A stretch of 41,237 bases of DNA from a virus. Positions 27,089 to 35,814 of the stretch are shown here, one piece after another. Below the pieces are notes generated by a model. That model was not told where the DNA came from. It saw only the letters and a list, made by a program, of their open reading frames with translations, and searched no databases. A program made the position numbers and the translations under genes. The stretch is taken from the IMG/VR virus record IMGVR_UViG_3300047557_001833, positions 1 to 41,237 of that record. One strand, written 5' to 3'. Each line of letters begins with the position of its first letter. Positions within the stretch are counted from its first letter, which is position 1.

Positions 27089-27786
27089 TTGGTGTAATAG
27101 ACTCGGGCCGTCCGCTTGATGAAGTAAACGCCGTAGAACGGCGGGATATTGTTGTGCGGATCACCGGAACCAGTGGTTCCAGTGTTCAGGCTGGAAGAAA
27201 AGTCGGTTCCAGATCCGAACAAGGTTCTGCCGCCAGCATCGATATCCAACGCGAAATTGGCTCCAACGGTGTGTGTGTGAGGCGGGATTTCAGCGGTGAT
27301 CAAAGTGTGCTTATCCTCGCCAACCACGCCAGAAGAGGTCGTCGTTCCTTGTACCGCAACAGTTCCGCTTGCGGCAAAAGCACCAACTCCAACAGGGAAT
27401 CGCGCCGCAAAGTTAGTGTCCACTTCCCACATTGGCCCACTGTAAGCCGACGGAGCATTCGTGTTACCACCATCATAAGTCTGAAGTTCGGTCGTCGTTC
27501 CGATGAAAATGCGGCGTTCATTGCTTCCGATATCAACCGGATGTTTACGCGCCCAGAATCCGCCCTGATACACCCACCAGTTACCATCGGCATCGAGCCA
27601 CGGATAAATCTGGTTGTTCAACGATGGAACAGTTGCTCCAAAGTTGAAGAACGAGTTTCCAATCGAAGAAAGGAACGTCGCCTGTGTACCGCTGATGATG
27701 TCGTTGGCAAACTGTTGATAGTTCGCCGGACAATAGTTCAGCGGAAAGTTCGGAGGCGTGAGAGTGATTAGCGTAAGGTTTGGCAT
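27085..27786 (-). CDS. Tail collar/fibre-like protein, 233 aa
   Basis: A 233-residue protein whose C-terminal half has the collar-domain signature of phage tail fibres and microcystin-dependent proteins: FPVGVGAFAASGTVAVQGTT, HTLITAEIPPHTHT and HNNIPPFYGVYFIKRT. The N-terminal part contains NQIYPWLDADGNWWVYQGGF, a short beta-rich attachment region. It probably forms a trimeric tip or short fibre, and receptor binding is plausible. It lies between nozzle and adaptor genes in a compact operon. Confidence 0.7.
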   Translation of the reverse strand: MPNLTLITLTPPNFPLNYCPANYQQFANDIISGTQATFLSSIGNSFFNFGATVPSLNNQIYPWLDADGNWWVYQGGFWARKHPVDIGSNERRIFIGTTTELQTYDGGNTNAPSAYSGPMWEVDTNFAARFPVGVGAFAASGTVAVQGTTTSSGVVGEDKHTLITAEIPPHTHTVGANFALDIDAGGRTLFGSGTDFSSSLNTGTTGSGDPHNNIPPFYGVYFIKRTARVYYTK

Positions 27787-27787
27787 A

Positions 27788-29644
27788 CTATTCCGATGAG
27801 TAGAAAAATTGGTTCAGGTCACACGACTCCAAGATGGAACAAGGAACAAGCGTTGGCCTGCAATCACCAACAACCGGCTCCTGAACATCGTAGGCATGAA
27901 CACGGATGCTCTTGATGCGGCAATAGCCAATGATCAAAAGCTGCATCTGAACCTCGAAAAGATTCCGTGTAGGAGTGCTGATTGTCGAATTGCACACGTT
28001 ATCAGACGGCGTAGGCAAGCGCATCTTCGGCCTGTACTGCGGCTGATAATTGGTGATCGGCAGACATGAAGACGGAAACCCGCAGAGGTTGACGCGAGCG
28101 CATTCAGCCCAATCAGCCCACTCGATCCATCCTGGATATTGGTCAGGCTTGTACTTCGCCTCGAAGTTTACATCACCTTCAAGCTGATCGATGAAGATGT
28201 CTCCGCTATCAAGACGCTTCAAACCGAACGGAAGCTCGAAGTTGTATGCACGGGTCTGGAACAACCACTGAATTTCCTTCGACCCGGACAGGTTGACATC
28301 GAACCTTCCTCCTTTCGTGACTTCCCATAGTTGAATGTTCCCGTTCTGGCCACGGGCAAAGATCCAGCACTGATCACCGTAAACATTTTCAGTTTTGACG
28401 ATCTGAAGGATCTTTAGTCCTGTCCAAATCCCGGCCCAGGCGGGCGGCATTTTCTTCCGCATCGAGGTGACGAGATCAAAATCGAGAACACCAAGAGCGC
28501 GATGATAAACGCCATCGTTGTCATAAACAGGCTGCGTAGTCATCAGCAGTCGGTTATCGAACACGACAGCAGAACCAGACCACAGCAAATCGGTCTGATC
28601 GTTCTCGACGATGTTCACGATCTCACCGCTGATGGGTGTATTCCCCCAATCGGTGAACGAGCGTCGAGCGATGATGAACGAGCGGATGCCATCGACAGCG
28701 CGATAGAACACGTCTCCATTGACCGTGATGGCTGAACGCGCTCCTAGCGCACCGGAAGTGAGAAGGCTGATCGCTTGGATCGGGTAGGTCAGGTTCTTCC
28801 ATGTGTCCCGATTGACCGGAGCCTGTACGGAGAAGACGTAGCGAGGAGTGAAGACTAGGAGCGGACCTTGGCCGAGCGAGGTGTCAGGATCGCCTGGGAC
28901 GGCCATCGCCGTGATACCTCCTGAGTCCGACGGAACCGCGAAGTCTCCGCCTTCATTGAGGAAGGTGTTCTCGGTTTCCTTGAGAACACTGGCCCGCGTT
29001 CCGTCTCCATAAACGATGTCTGTGGCTCGGAAAGAGAAGCCATCGGGGAGCGCATACCAGATGCGTCCGTTGACGTAGGCCATGACTCTGCCGCACTTGA
29101 TCTCGTTGTCATCAGCACGACGGAGAGTTGCTCCGTTGAAGATGAGCGGTTTGGAATAACCGTCTTGGATGACGACAAAGTTCTCAGCCTGAACCATCCA
29201 GCCGTCGAGTAGGTTGGACGGATTCTTTAGGTCAGGCGTGGTGCTGAGGTTGATGAACGTGTTTAGCTGAGTGTCATACAACCAGACTTCACCGCTGATG
29301 AGGGCCAGAATGTAGGTGCGTCCGTTGTCAGCGATGTAAGGCAGAGCGCATTGGAATACGCCACCGATTTCATCGGGTCCGTAACAATCTTCCGACCAAC
29401 CGTCAGCCGTGACATTCGTTTGGTCAGCGGTGACGATATCATTGTCTGCGGTTACGGTCAGACAGATGCTGTAATCCTTTTGGACGTAACCGGGGCGAGG
29501 GGAGACAAAGCCTTCTCGGAACGATGAATTGATGGCGAAAGCGACCTGATTTTTGTCGATTTCGGACGGCATAACGCCGGTATCGATGCCGCCCTCGAAT
29601 GTGACGGTGCCATCGGTGTAGCGTCTTGGTGCGCGTTCGCTCAT
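27788..29644 (-). CDS. Tail tubular B-like / nozzle protein, 618 aa
   Basis: A 618-residue beta-rich protein. The start (TFEGGIDTGVMPSEIDKNQV and AINSSFREGFVSPRPGY) matches the opening 'F.GG.....P..i..nq....n..... G....RPG' region of phage tail tubular B/nozzle-like and propeller proteins. Repeated 'lv.f.....y.....' blades run through the middle (LGQGPLLVFTPRYVFSVQAP). A short local repeat, VTADN/VTADQ/NVTADG, lies near residue 65. It would form the tail nozzle below the adaptor. The C-terminal 90 residues are cysteine-containing and unusual. Confidence 0.65.
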   Translation of the reverse strand: MSERAPRRYTDGTVTFEGGIDTGVMPSEIDKNQVAFAINSSFREGFVSPRPGYVQKDYSICLTVTADNDIVTADQTNVTADGWSEDCYGPDEIGGVFQCALPYIADNGRTYILALISGEVWLYDTQLNTFINLSTTPDLKNPSNLLDGWMVQAENFVVIQDGYSKPLIFNGATLRRADDNEIKCGRVMAYVNGRIWYALPDGFSFRATDIVYGDGTRASVLKETENTFLNEGGDFAVPSDSGGITAMAVPGDPDTSLGQGPLLVFTPRYVFSVQAPVNRDTWKNLTYPIQAISLLTSGALGARSAITVNGDVFYRAVDGIRSFIIARRSFTDWGNTPISGEIVNIVENDQTDLLWSGSAVVFDNRLLMTTQPVYDNDGVYHRALGVLDFDLVTSMRKKMPPAWAGIWTGLKILQIVKTENVYGDQCWIFARGQNGNIQLWEVTKGGRFDVNLSGSKEIQWLFQTRAYNFELPFGLKRLDSGDIFIDQLEGDVNFEAKYKPDQYPGWIEWADWAECARVNLCGFPSSCLPITNYQPQYRPKMRLPTPSDNVCNSTISTPTRNLFEVQMQLLIIGYCRIKSIRVHAYDVQEPVVGDCRPTLVPCSILESCDLNQFFYSSE

Positions 29645-29647
29645 CGT

Positions 29648-30805
29648 TTAAGCTTGGATACGCTGGACAGAGAAGGAAGATCCTTGATCGACGTAAAGAT
29701 CATGCGTAGTAGATACGATTATTTCATAATAATCAGTAATAGCAGACGCTTGATCTATGTAATTTAGCGAGATTGGATGATAACCTGAGTTAGTTACATT
29801 AAAATCATTGGAAGCGATAATATCAGAACCGTTTTTGCGAATGTAAATGTAAACGGTTGCTGTGACAGAAACAGCGGTTAAATTGAAATATGCATCGATT
29901 CTGTAATATCCAGTGAATGGAACAACGAATCGACCGTTAGAAGCGTTGAATCCAGAAGCAGTGTCGATTCCAGAGTAGGAAGCACCGGAATAGGTTGTAG
30001 CGTTGTATGGATTTGTGACTGACGGCCCAACACATTGAGGCGGGGTGCCTGAAACCCTTCGAGTGAACGTGACGTAGCTGAACGGAACAATCGACGGAGC
30101 CGAAAGTGTGATGTTTCCGGCGCTGTTCGTGACGACAATCGGAAGCGTTCCGACAATTTCTTTCTGAATGTAGGTGGTGCCGTCGCCTACGGGGATTTTG
30201 TTGGCCGGAGCGGTGGTTAGGTTGGTGCCACCCTTGGCAATCGGAAGTGTGCCGCTGATATCCGCAACCGAGATTGTGGCGGTGGTAGAAACGACACCGG
30301 AACCGCCAGACCCTGCGGTCTTCATGTAACCGGCGGCGAGCAGGTCAAGAGCGGTAGCAGACCCCAAAGCTGGATCAGTGGTGCGAAGAACGTAAGTAGC
30401 CGTATTTGGTGCCCCAGAAACGCCGGGGGCACCGGCTGGGCCAATGGCACCTGCAAGCGAGACCAATGCTCCGCTTGAGATGACTGTGCCTGGAACGGAA
30501 TTGGCGATTCCAAGCAATCCAGAAGTCGGGTTTCTAAGCGTTACGTTGAGAACTGAAACAGCTTCAACCTGAAAATATCCTGCACCTTGAATCGATACGA
30601 AAAACTGACCAGCCAGCGACTGAGGAAGAAAAGCTGTTACAGCAAACGGAACAACAACGGTTCCACCTATCGCTGGGACGATAAATGAAGCGGTTGTGGT
30701 TGTGTAGGTGCTGACACCATTCGTCCCATTGGTTCCGTTTGTCCCCGCTGGCCCCTGTGGCCCAGGGATGTTGACGGCATAAGAACTAGCACAGCATCCG
30801 CTCAT
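29648..30805 (-). CDS. Collagen-like tail fibre with C1q-like tip, 385 aa
   Basis: A 385-residue protein. A short Cys-rich start (MSGCCASSYAVN) leads into a collagen-like stretch (IPGPQGPAGTNGTNGTNG). Beta-rich Ser/Thr/Gly sequence follows, with a second short Gly-x-y run near 120 and an 'IPVGDGTTYIQK' fibre-type segment. The C-terminal 130 residues (NGRFVVPFTGYYRIDAYFNL and IYIRKNGSDI) look like a C1q/TNF-type jelly-roll. Such proteins form trimeric fibres that bind receptors or surface glycans. A hairpin lies directly before its start codon. Confidence 0.7.
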   Translation of the reverse strand: MSGCCASSYAVNIPGPQGPAGTNGTNGTNGVSTYTTTTASFIVPAIGGTVVVPFAVTAFLPQSLAGQFFVSIQGAGYFQVEAVSVLNVTLRNPTSGLLGIANSVPGTVISSGALVSLAGAIGPAGAPGVSGAPNTATYVLRTTDPALGSATALDLLAAGYMKTAGSGGSGVVSTTATISVADISGTLPIAKGGTNLTTAPANKIPVGDGTTYIQKEIVGTLPIVVTNSAGNITLSAPSIVPFSYVTFTRRVSGTPPQCVGPSVTNPYNATTYSGASYSGIDTASGFNASNGRFVVPFTGYYRIDAYFNLTAVSVTATVYIYIRKNGSDIIASNDFNVTNSGYHPISLNYIDQASAITDYYEIIVSTTHDLYVDQGSSFSVQRIQA

Positions 30806-30828
30806 GGGTTATGTTTTTCCCATAACCC
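30806..30828 (-). promoter_or_regulatory. Hairpin abutting the fibre-gene start codon
   Basis: GGGTTATG (30806-30813 on the plus strand) is perfectly complementary to CATAACCC (30821-30828). On the leftward mRNA the 8-bp stem with a 7-base loop ends immediately before the ATG at 30805, so it would occupy the ribosome-binding region. No T tract follows, so a terminator is unlikely. Confidence 0.6.
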
Positions 30829-30848
30829 TCGCAAAATCAACTAGGAAA

Positions 30849-31004
30849 TCACTTCCATACAGCGCCGACCTTGATTTTCGGAGTGGCCTGTTTCCAAACG
30901 CCTGAAACTTTGATGAAAGGAGTGGTCTGCTTCCAAGTTCCAGCCACTTTGAGCCAAATCTTGGAAGCTAGCGGTCCAGAGTTTGAAAGGATCGTGAGAA
31001 GCAT
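30849..31004 (-). CDS. Short protein with WKQ.TP.IKV repeats, 51 aa
   Basis: A 51-residue protein made largely of tandem repeats: IWLKVAGTWKQTTP, FIKVSGVWKQATP, KIKVGAVWK. The 13-residue unit (I/F-x-K-V-x-G-x-W-K-Q-x-T-P) recurs in many phage tail-associated proteins, usually as a short C-terminal strip. The two complete repeats are also visible at DNA level. Start: ATG at 31004 in a TAATG overlap with the upstream stop. Probably a minor virion component; function unknown. Confidence 0.7.
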   Translation of the reverse strand: MLLTILSNSGPLASKIWLKVAGTWKQTTPFIKVSGVWKQATPKIKVGAVWK

Positions 31005-31180
31005 TACTCAGGATCGGTCTCCATCGGAACGGCGAATCCGCCTCGTTCATCCTCCGAAAGCAGCACGGCCATACCTTCGGCGATCAGGTTGCTTCCGGTC
31101 ACGTCATCGACGATGGCCGATTGACCGGCCAGCACCATTTTTCCGTCGATGTAGATGGTGAACAGGGCCTTAATCTTCAT
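31004..31180 (-). CDS. Hypothetical protein, 58 aa
   Basis: A 58-residue acidic protein: KIKALFTIYIDGKMVLAGQS, then SNLIAEGMAVLLSEDERGGF. It reads like a small beta-alpha domain. Its ATG (31180) overlaps the stop of the large fibre-like gene as ATGA, and its stop overlaps the next ATG as TAATG, so three genes are translationally linked. No family is recognised. Confidence 0.65.
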   Translation of the reverse strand: MKIKALFTIYIDGKMVLAGQSAIVDDVTGSNLIAEGMAVLLSEDERGGFAVPMETDPE

Positions 31181-33348
31181 GCGAAGAAAATGTCGCCAAT
31201 AATGTCGTTGAGACCTACAGCGGTGTTGTCCGCGTCAGCGGCTCCGGTCACCGTCGTCAGCGCGATTCCGGTCGAAAATGCGATGCCGCCTTCAAGCGTG
31301 AAACTAGCCACGCCGTTGGCAGGAATACCGATGGTGCGGACGACGCCGGTGCCAGCCGTCGGTGTCGTGGTCTGGTTGTGCAGCTTGACGTACCGGATGG
31401 CGGCGTTGGTATTGATGAAGAACCAGCCAAGGACGCGGCCGGCGGAACCCTTGACCACGGTGGCGTTTGTGGTCGCAGCGGAAACAAGATGGGTGCCAGA
31501 CGCTGCCCCGGTCGCGTTTGCGCGATACTGAACACCAACGTCACCGATGGCGGCAGTACCAGCGACAAGAGCAGGCTGGGTGAAGCTCGTTGTAACTGTT
31601 CCGACGACGCCGACAGAGAGGGCTGCCTGCGCGCCATTAGGCCGCACACCGGCGATGTATGTCGGCACGTTGGCGTTGTCCTCGACGCTTAAGAAACCAA
31701 TCGTCCAAGTCGTCGTGCTGGCCGGATTCGTGGTGCCGTTCCAGAGCCACAGATAGAGGTAAAGCTCCGTGTCGTCGTCAGGGATGTTTTCGATGCGGCT
31801 TCCGCGAGTGGTGACCGTTGGTGTCGTGGAACTAGCGACCAGCGAGTCAGCCCAGTTGACGTTGCGGCCGTCTGCATAGGTCTGCATGACGTGGCCTGGA
31901 GAGGCCGTGGTGTTGATCGTGGCAGTCGTGTTGCCGCTGTTCCAACCCCTGCGTTGAGCATCAACGCCAGCGTTTGTTGCGGTCGTGCCCGTGTACTGCG
32001 TCCACAGGTAGTTCCAGCCGAAAAGATCGACCGTGCATGAACCGGAAGCAGGCCAACCAGCGACCGTGAAGTTGATCGTGTCAACGCTGGGGATCGAAGC
32101 GATGGCATAGCGTCCAGGGACGCCATTCGCGCCGTTAATCGCGCCCACCATCATGGACTGACCGACGTTCTCAGACGTGAAGCCGTGAGCGGTCAGCGTG
32201 ACGGTGATGCTCGTTGCGCTGTTGATCGTGCATGACAACCCCTCGCCAACCTTGTCGGCCAACATGACCGCGAAGTTGTTGTTGGCGATGCGTTGCGACA
32301 GGATCGTCTTGTGGCGAGCGGTCAGCGCACCGCGGAACGATTGGACGCTGCGGGCAAGATACTCGGAGTTCGCAGTCGTGCCGCTGGTGACGACCAGGTT
32401 GGATGCGCTCTGGGAAACACCGACACCAGTGCCGAGGCGGCGTTGGGTAAGCTCCGTTGCCAGCAACGAAGAACCGACGGCAGCAAAGCCAACCGACCAG
32501 ATTTCGGCGGGTGCTTGGCGGACAACTGCACCGCTCGCATTTGGAAGCGGGTGGGTGGTCGTCAGCGGCGCTTGATTGGCAGACGTGGCAGCGCCGGCGG
32601 GAAGGGCGCTCGACAGAACATCGACCTGAAGCTCACCGCTAGCATCGGTCTTGATGCCGCGAAGGTTGGTTCCGTCGGTGCCGCCGATCAGCGTACCGGA
32701 TGCGGGAACCGCTGATCCAGTCGTCCCAACGGACGGGTTAGATGCGGTGATGCTTCCGGTGATCGGAATAGCCGACTGGTCAGACGCGATGACCACCGGA
32801 GTCGAGTTGGCCATGGTCTTTTGGCCAAGAGATCCCAGCTTTCCGTCGATGGATGACAGCGTTGTCTCTGTCGCGGCACCAGAAGGCAGCGGAAGCGATG
32901 CGGCGGATACCGGCTGCGTGGCTTGGAAGAACGTGCCGCTGACAGGAACCGGAGTTGCCCGAAGCTGCGCGTCGGTCAGAGGTTGAGTCAGGCCAGTGTT
33001 GGCCGTGACGGTGCCAGAGACAGGGACGGGGGTTGCCCGCAACTGACCATCAGTCAACGGACCAGTGACGGCCACAGAAGACGCGATGCTAACCGGCTGA
33101 GTAGCCTGAAAAAACGTACCTGAAACTGGAACCGCAGATGCCCGAAGTTGAGCATCCGTCAACGGCTGAGAAAGCCCAGTATTGGCCGTAACAGTGCCAG
33201 TGACAGGCATCGGATTGGATGAGGAAACATCCGTTGCGGATCCGTCTGTTCCGATGCCGATTTTTACGCGCTGATGCAAAACGCCACTGATTTCATCAGC
33301 AGCGATGGTTGCTCCGGTTCCTGGCGTGTATCCAACATTGTCAGCCAT
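31177..33348 (-). CDS. Repeat-containing tail fibre-like protein, 723 aa
   Basis: A 723-residue beta-rich protein. Residues about 45-150 consist of imperfect repeats containing PLTDAQLRATPVPVSGT and FFQATQPVS, a motif common at the N-terminus of phage tail proteins. The middle has a KLGSLGQKTMANSTPVVIAS segment, typical of the same group. The C-terminal 450 residues are strand-rich with a jelly-roll-like region near 460-560 (DDDTELYLYLWLWNGTTNP). It is probably a surface-exposed virion or fibre protein. The DNA repeats could recombine and change fibre length. Confidence 0.65.
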   Translation of the reverse strand: MADNVGYTPGTGATIAADEISGVLHQRVKIGIGTDGSATDVSSSNPMPVTGTVTANTGLSQPLTDAQLRASAVPVSGTFFQATQPVSIASSVAVTGPLTDGQLRATPVPVSGTVTANTGLTQPLTDAQLRATPVPVSGTFFQATQPVSAASLPLPSGAATETTLSSIDGKLGSLGQKTMANSTPVVIASDQSAIPITGSITASNPSVGTTGSAVPASGTLIGGTDGTNLRGIKTDASGELQVDVLSSALPAGAATSANQAPLTTTHPLPNASGAVVRQAPAEIWSVGFAAVGSSLLATELTQRRLGTGVGVSQSASNLVVTSGTTANSEYLARSVQSFRGALTARHKTILSQRIANNNFAVMLADKVGEGLSCTINSATSITVTLTAHGFTSENVGQSMMVGAINGANGVPGRYAIASIPSVDTINFTVAGWPASGSCTVDLFGWNYLWTQYTGTTATNAGVDAQRRGWNSGNTTATINTTASPGHVMQTYADGRNVNWADSLVASSTTPTVTTRGSRIENIPDDDTELYLYLWLWNGTTNPASTTTWTIGFLSVEDNANVPTYIAGVRPNGAQAALSVGVVGTVTTSFTQPALVAGTAAIGDVGVQYRANATGAASGTHLVSAATTNATVVKGSAGRVLGWFFINTNAAIRYVKLHNQTTTPTAGTGVVRTIGIPANGVASFTLEGGIAFSTGIALTTVTGAADADNTAVGLNDIIGDIFFA

Positions 33349-33351
33349 ATT

Positions 33352-33678
33352 TTAGGTGTATTGAAGGTAGATATCGTTGTCGTTACCACCAGACGGAGAA
33401 GCAGTTCCGCTAGTAATGGTTATTCCCCAAACTGTATCGTAATTTGTTGAGGAATTTTTGGTGAGAAGTTGACCGATGACACCACCGGAAGGAACTCCCT
33501 GACCTGTAGGTCCGGGCGGTCCGGGAGGACCAGCGGGTCCGGCAGGCCCAGCGGGTCCAATAGGCCCTGGAACACCGCTGATTGCGGTGACGTTCAGAGT
33601 GTACGCAGCAGCGTACTCGGATATCGTTGTGACGACAGCCGTTCCTACGAATGCGACTGAAAGAGAATACGCGCTCAT
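33352..33678 (-). CDS. Collagen-like virion protein, 108 aa
   Basis: A 108-residue protein with an N-terminal beta region (YSLSVAFVGTAVVTTISEYA), a run of about 25 residues of Gly-x-y repeats (GPIGPAGPAGPAGPPGPPGP) and a short C-terminal tip (SSTNYDTVWGITITSGTASP). It should trimerise through the collagen-like part. It is probably a short fibre or decoration protein. Its ATG overlaps the stop of the gene at 33675. Confidence 0.7.
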   Translation of the reverse strand: MSAYSLSVAFVGTAVVTTISEYAAAYTLNVTAISGVPGPIGPAGPAGPAGPPGPPGPTGQGVPSGGVIGQLLTKNSSTNYDTVWGITITSGTASPSGGNDNDIYLQYT

Positions 33679-34097
33679 GGAGGAACTGTGACACCGGCAC
33701 AGACGATCAGCTTGTAGGTTCCGGTTGTTTTAGGGCCGAAACTGCCAACAACCTCGAACGAAAAATCAACGTAGTAAGTTCCAGGAGTCCAGTTTACGGT
33801 GCTTGCACCTGGGGCTACAAAGATGATGGTCGCGTTGCCAGAACCATCAACCGCACCGGCAACGGTTCCAAAATCGTAGAGCAGTGCGCCTGAAGAATCA
33901 CGAATCTGAGAGTATCCAACGATGCCAGTCCAAGAAACAGATGGATCAGCGGGGATAGCAAGAGTAACCGAAAACTGCTCGCCGACCTTGGTGGTCATTA
34001 TCCCGATGTACGAGCAAGCGTCACCTTCGGGCTGGCACTCCTGCTGTGGACTACACGCCGAAGTTTGGCATCCACCGAAATAAAGCTGTGCTGGCAT
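33675..34097 (-). CDS. Cys-rich Ig-like/baseplate-type virion protein, 140 aa
   Basis: A 140-residue protein. The first 30 residues hold five cysteines (GGCQTSACSPQQECQPEGDA, then C). The rest is one beta-sandwich-like domain with FSVTLAIPADPSVSWTGIVG, YSQIRDSSGALLYDFGTVAG and TPGTYYVDFSFEVVG. That block order resembles the small domain found in phage baseplate or fibre upper proteins ('y..qiR...g.....t.t......G...l......t....pG.y.wDi'). First gene of the leftward virion operon, starting 47 bases from the terminase start on the other strand. Confidence 0.6.
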   Translation of the reverse strand: MPAQLYFGGCQTSACSPQQECQPEGDACSYIGIMTTKVGEQFSVTLAIPADPSVSWTGIVGYSQIRDSSGALLYDFGTVAGAVDGSGNATIIFVAPGASTVNWTPGTYYVDFSFEVVGSFGPKTTGTYKLIVCAGVTVPP

Positions 34098-34118
34098 AGC
34101 CGAGAAAACCTTCTTTGA

Positions 34119-34129
34119 AAGACGGTCTT
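34119..34129. promoter_or_regulatory. Palindrome in the divergent terminase/tail promoter gap
   Basis: The 47-base gap between the leftward operon (start 34097) and the large terminase (ATG 34145) holds AAGAC-G-GTCTT at 34119-34129. TTGA and TCAA flank it outside (34115-34118 and 34132-34135). It may be an operator serving both directions. No clear -10 box was recognised on either strand. Confidence 0.4.
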
Positions 34130-34144
34130 AATCAAGTCAAAAGC

Positions 34145-35812
34145 ATGGAAGTACAGGAACAACCTCTGATACAACACAAATACGGGATTCGTTCACCCGT
34201 AAAAATCCCTGATCTTGAGCTAGAACTGTATGCTTTCAGAAATCGGCTTCAGCCAAGTGAGGGTGGATTGGGCACTTTCGATCATTTTCGTAACGCCACG
34301 AAAATGTTATGGCCGAAGATGAGTTGGAACCCTTGGCTGGAAAAGCAGATCGAAAGCCTTTGCGATCACGATTACGTTGGATGGGCCGGTTGCGGTGCGT
34401 CCGGTAAAACCTTCGGGGCCACTCTTTTCGCGACTGTCTGGTGGTTGGCTAACCCATCGAAAACGGCAGTCGTCCTTACATCCACCACGGCGAAGATGAT
34501 CCGAAAGCGTATGTGGGCCAATCTTCAGGATCTGACCCGTACAACCCGTGGTTTCCCAGGCAACATGGTGGACTCGAAGATGAGTCTCCAAGCGGTCAAA
34601 GGGGATGATCGCCATTCGATTTCAGCGGTTGCTGTAGCCGAGGGAAACACATCGAAAGCGGTGGCCAACATTCAGGGTATCCACGCTGACCGAGTGATGG
34701 TCATCATCGACGAAGCGACAGACACGCCAGAGGCGGCATTTGAGGCGTGTACCAACCTCTCGAAAGGTTGTCGCGAGTTCAAAATGTTGGTCATCGGAAA
34801 CCCTGCGTCCAAGTTCGATCCACACGGCAGGTTCTGCACACCGGCAAAGGGCTGGAGAAGTGTGACGATTGAGGATCAGTCATGGCTGACTGAACGCGGA
34901 ATGTGCTGCCGATTCGACGGCATGAAGAGTCCGAACATCAGCGAAGGTCGGACCAAGTATTCATACCTTATAACGCATGATCAGGTGTTATCCGCTATGC
35001 GACATGAGGGTGAACAAAGCCCTACGTTCTGGAAGTACACCCGTGGTTTCTGGGCACCGGACGGCATGGTAAAGACCGTTTTGTCTGAGGCTTTGGTCGA
35101 AACTCATTCTCCGAACAAGAAGCTGATTTTCACCTCGAACGCCTATGAGGTTGCCGCTCTTGACCCTGGTTTCGGTGGCGACCGTTGTATCCTGAGATTC
35201 GCGAAGGTTGGTACAGCCAATGACAAGGTGAGCATCTTGTTTGGCGACATCATTCAAATCTCGCCGAATGCATCACTTGCGGATCCTGTGCATTACCAGA
35301 TCGCCAATCGGGTGAAGGAGGAGTGCATCAAGCGCGGCATTCAACCGGATCGATTCGCTTTGGATTCAAGCGGCGAAGGCGGGGGGTTGGCCGACATTTT
35401 GACGCGAGAATGGGGCATTGTGCATCGTGTTGAATTCGGCGGTTCTCCATCGACGATACCCGTGAGCGACGAAGACAGTAGGCCATGCAACGAGGCTTAT
35501 GACCGGAAGGTGACCGAACTATGGTTTTCGATGCGGAAATGGGTGGTTGAAGAGCGGATTGGTGGTCTTGATGTCGAGACGATGCAGGAGTTTTGTTCGC
35601 GAATGTTCGATGACGGCAAGCGCAAGATTTGCGTCGAATCGAAGACCGTGATGAAGCAGAGGACTGGCAGGTCGCCTGACTTGGCGGATGCGGCGGTCGT
35701 TTTGCTCGATCTGGTTAGGAAAACTGCTCAGTTTGAACCGAGGAGAACCAAGGCTGATAGGATGTGGGAAAAGCTCGTTGCTGAATCGGACATGATCTAT
35801 CACAACATCTAG
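34145..35812 (+). CDS. terL: Terminase large subunit, 555 aa
   Basis: The packaging motor. Walker A GCGASGKT at 82-89, Walker B VMVIIDEA at 184-191 with the catalytic Glu190. The C-terminal RNase H-like nuclease has LDPGFGGD (D340), FALDSSGEGG (D407) and LADAAV (D515). It cuts concatemers and pumps DNA through the portal. I chose the ATG at 34145; a TTG 30 bases earlier would add 10 residues and would leave only a 17-base gap to the divergent gene. No Shine-Dalgarno site is evident. The zinc protein and portal follow directly, the normal packaging order. Confidence 0.9.
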   Translation: MEVQEQPLIQHKYGIRSPVKIPDLELELYAFRNRLQPSEGGLGTFDHFRNATKMLWPKMSWNPWLEKQIESLCDHDYVGWAGCGASGKTFGATLFATVWWLANPSKTAVVLTSTTAKMIRKRMWANLQDLTRTTRGFPGNMVDSKMSLQAVKGDDRHSISAVAVAEGNTSKAVANIQGIHADRVMVIIDEATDTPEAAFEACTNLSKGCREFKMLVIGNPASKFDPHGRFCTPAKGWRSVTIEDQSWLTERGMCCRFDGMKSPNISEGRTKYSYLITHDQVLSAMRHEGEQSPTFWKYTRGFWAPDGMVKTVLSEALVETHSPNKKLIFTSNAYEVAALDPGFGGDRCILRFAKVGTANDKVSILFGDIIQISPNASLADPVHYQIANRVKEECIKRGIQPDRFALDSSGEGGGLADILTREWGIVHRVEFGGSPSTIPVSDEDSRPCNEAYDRKVTELWFSMRKWVVEERIGGLDVETMQEFCSRMFDDGKRKICVESKTVMKQRTGRSPDLADAAVVLLDLVRKTAQFEPRRTKADRMWEKLVAESDMIYHNI

Positions 35813-35814
35813 TT

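Noticed and set aside
30871-31531. Plus-strand frames across the virion operon near 31 kb
   Set aside because: They are Arg/Ser/Pro-rich shadows of the two small minus-strand genes (30849-31004, 31004-31180) and the fibre gene, whose stops and starts interlock.
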